DNA of 6,388 nt from NCBI GenBank assembly GCA_027364815.1, contig DAHXOQ010000166.1, positions 1 to 6,388 on the forward strand, in the 5' to 3' direction. The notes beneath the pieces are model-generated. The model was given only the letters and a program-made list of their open reading frames with translations. It was not told the origin of the DNA and ran no database searches. Below, piece by piece: positions 5,160 through 6,388 of the stretch. Source of the DNA: Acidobacteriaceae bacterium (GTDB lineage Bacteria; Acidobacteriota; Terriglobia; Terriglobales; Acidobacteriaceae). How positions within the stretch are numbered: the first letter of the stretch is position 1; each line of letters starts with the position of its first letter. A program made the translations under genes and the position numbers.

Positions 5160-6388
5160 ATGATCAGTGTCAGCAATGTATCCATGCGGTATGGCTCCAA
5201 AATTCTCTTTGAAGATGTCTCGACTGCCTTCATTCCCGGTCGTCGTTACGGTCTGACTGGCCCCAACGGCGCCGGTAAATCCACCTTCATGAAGATACTC
5301 ACCGGCGAACTCGACCCGCAAAAAGGCACCGTCGTCCGCCCCCGCAAGCTCGGCATCCTGCGTCAGGATCAATTCGCCTACGACGCTTTCCGCGTTATCG
5401 ACACCGTCATCATGGGCAACGCACCTCTCTGGGCAGCGCTCGCAGAACGTGACACCATCTATGAGAAGCCGGAAATGACTGACGCTGACGGCATGCGTCT
5501 CGGCGAGCTCGAGGGCATCGTCGGCGACGAAGACGGCTACAGCGCAGAAACCGACGCCGCAATTCTCCTCCAGGGTCTCGATATTCACGACGAACTCCAC
5601 GAACGCAAGATGAGCGAACTCCAGGGCGGCCAAAAGGTCCGTGTCCTCCTTGCACAAGCACTCTTCGGCAAGCCGCAGGCTCTCCTCCTCGACGAGCCAA
5701 CAAACCACCTTGATCTCGATTCAATTCATTGGCTCCAGGATTTTCTGCACAATTACGATGGCACGTTGATTACCATTTCTCACGATCGCCACTTCCTGAA
5801 CAGCGTCACCACGCACACTGCCGATATCGATTACCAAACCATCATCACTTACACCGGCGGCTACGACGAGATGGTGATGGCCAAGACGCAAGTTCGCTCC
5901 CGTCTTGAAAGTGAAAACGCCCAGCGCGACAAAAAGATCGCGCAGCTCAATGAGTTCATCGCGCGTTTTGCTGCCGGCACACGTTCCACGCAAGTCACCA
6001 GCCGCCGCAAAGAAGTCGAGCGCCTCCAGACCAACGACCTCGCCCGCTCCAACATTGCGCGCCCCTACATCAAGTTCGATATGATCCGCCCCAGCGGCAA
6101 GCACGTCCTTGAGTTCAAGCACATCACCAAACTCTACGGCGACCTCAAGGTCATCGACGGCTTTACCGCCAACGTCCTCCGCGGCGAAAAAATCTGCCTT
6201 ATGGGCCGCAACGGCGCAGGCAAAACCACGCTCCTCAAGAGCCTGCTCGCCAACTACCCCGGCCTCGCCGACAAGGATTTCACTCTCGACTCAGGTAACG
6301 TGTTCTGGGGACACGAGGCGCAGATCGGCTATTTTCCACAGGATATTGGCGCGACCATCGAGCACGGGCTCACGGGGGCGGAGTGGCT
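5160..6388 (+). CDS. ybiT: ABC-F family ATPase, YbiT-like (3' truncated by window end)
   Basis: Soluble twin-ATPase of the ABC-F family; such proteins have no membrane domain and act on the ribosome, near the tRNA exit site, to modulate translation. The frame is open for 409 codons with no stop or frameshift. First ATPase domain: Walker A GPNGAGKST (34-42), a Q-loop ILRQDQF (66-72), signature LQGGQK (154-159, Gln for the usual Ser), Walker B LLLDEPTNHLD (175-185) and switch His208 in SHDRHFL. The interdomain linker (about 235-305) is charged and predicted helical, as expected for the arm that contacts tRNA. Second domain: Walker A GRNGAGKTT (349-357) and Q-loop Gln394; the rest is outside. 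The wording MxSxSNVxMxxGSK, RYGLTGPNGAGKSTFMKIL, LRQDQFA, DTVIMG and DGYSAE closely follows E. coli YbiT as I recall it, which also supports the start at 5160. The nearest Shine-Dalgarno, AAGGA at 5143-5147, is 12 bases upstream, which is long. Confidence 0.93.
   Translation, partial: MISVSNVSMRYGSKILFEDVSTAFIPGRRYGLTGPNGAGKSTFMKILTGELDPQKGTVVRPRKLGILRQDQFAYDAFRVIDTVIMGNAPLWAALAERDTIYEKPEMTDADGMRLGELEGIVGDEDGYSAETDAAILLQGLDIHDELHERKMSELQGGQKVRVLLAQALFGKPQALLLDEPTNHLDLDSIHWLQDFLHNYDGTLITISHDRHFLNSVTTHTADIDYQTIITYTGGYDEMVMAKTQVRSRLESENAQRDKKIAQLNEFIARFAAGTRSTQVTSRRKEVERLQTNDLARSNIARPYIKFDMIRPSGKHVLEFKHITKLYGDLKVIDGFTANVLRGEKICLMGRNGAGKTTLLKSLLANYPGLADKDFTLDSGNVFWGHEAQIGYFPQDIGATIEHGLTGAEW

Noticed and set aside
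5151..6122. Two minus-strand frames (5151-5708 and 5721-6122) that could look like a gene pair
   Set aside because: They are shadows of the uninterrupted ABC-F frame on the + strand, which carries all expected ATPase motifs.
1..6388. A defence, mobile or biosynthetic system
   Set aside because: The genes are common housekeeping and iron-uptake families; there are no mobility genes, direct-repeat arrays or unknown multi-gene clusters in the window.

Overview
The window is ordinary bacterial chromosome with every supported gene on the + strand. In order it holds: the 3' end of a sugar phosphate isomerase/epimerase-like gene (3-368); a 230-bp gap rich in palindromes (369-598); a complete large-type malic enzyme (599-2329) followed by an intrinsic terminator (2348-2388); a ferrous iron uptake pair, feoA (2485-2937) and feoB (2934-4886), overlapping by 4 bases; a 273-bp AT-richer gap with no supported gene (4887-5159); and the 5' part of a YbiT-like ABC-F ATPase (5160 to the window end). 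The ABC-F gene reads without interruption for 409 codons and is cut off by the window edge.

The coding sequence is moderately GC-rich with mostly C-ending codons, while the gaps are AT-richer. The FeoB wording, an extended FeoA and the large malic enzyme together remind me of Acidobacteriota (Terriglobia). This is an impression from remembered protein families and was not tested. Nothing suggests a plasmid, phage or island: I see no integrase, transposase, tRNA gene, CRISPR array or long repeat.

The genes form at least three transcription units. The malic enzyme has its own palindrome-rich upstream region, a good -10 and a good terminator, so it is probably monocistronic. FeoA and FeoB are translationally coupled (ATGA) and form the Fe(II) import system: FeoB is the GTPase-permease in the inner membrane and FeoA its small cytoplasmic SH3-like partner. 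No feoC is visible. The ABC-F gene is separated from feoB and has an unrelated role at the ribosome.

I did not find a convincing new biological system. The points most worth a second look are: a strong internal ribosome binding site in feoA that would start translation exactly at the FeoA domain; a CRP-like TGTGA-N6-TCACA site and a 13-bp palindrome upstream of feoAB; paired GTGANNTCAC palindromes five helical turns apart upstream of the malic enzyme; and a Gly in the malic enzyme where the family usually has the Asp that binds the cofactor ribose.
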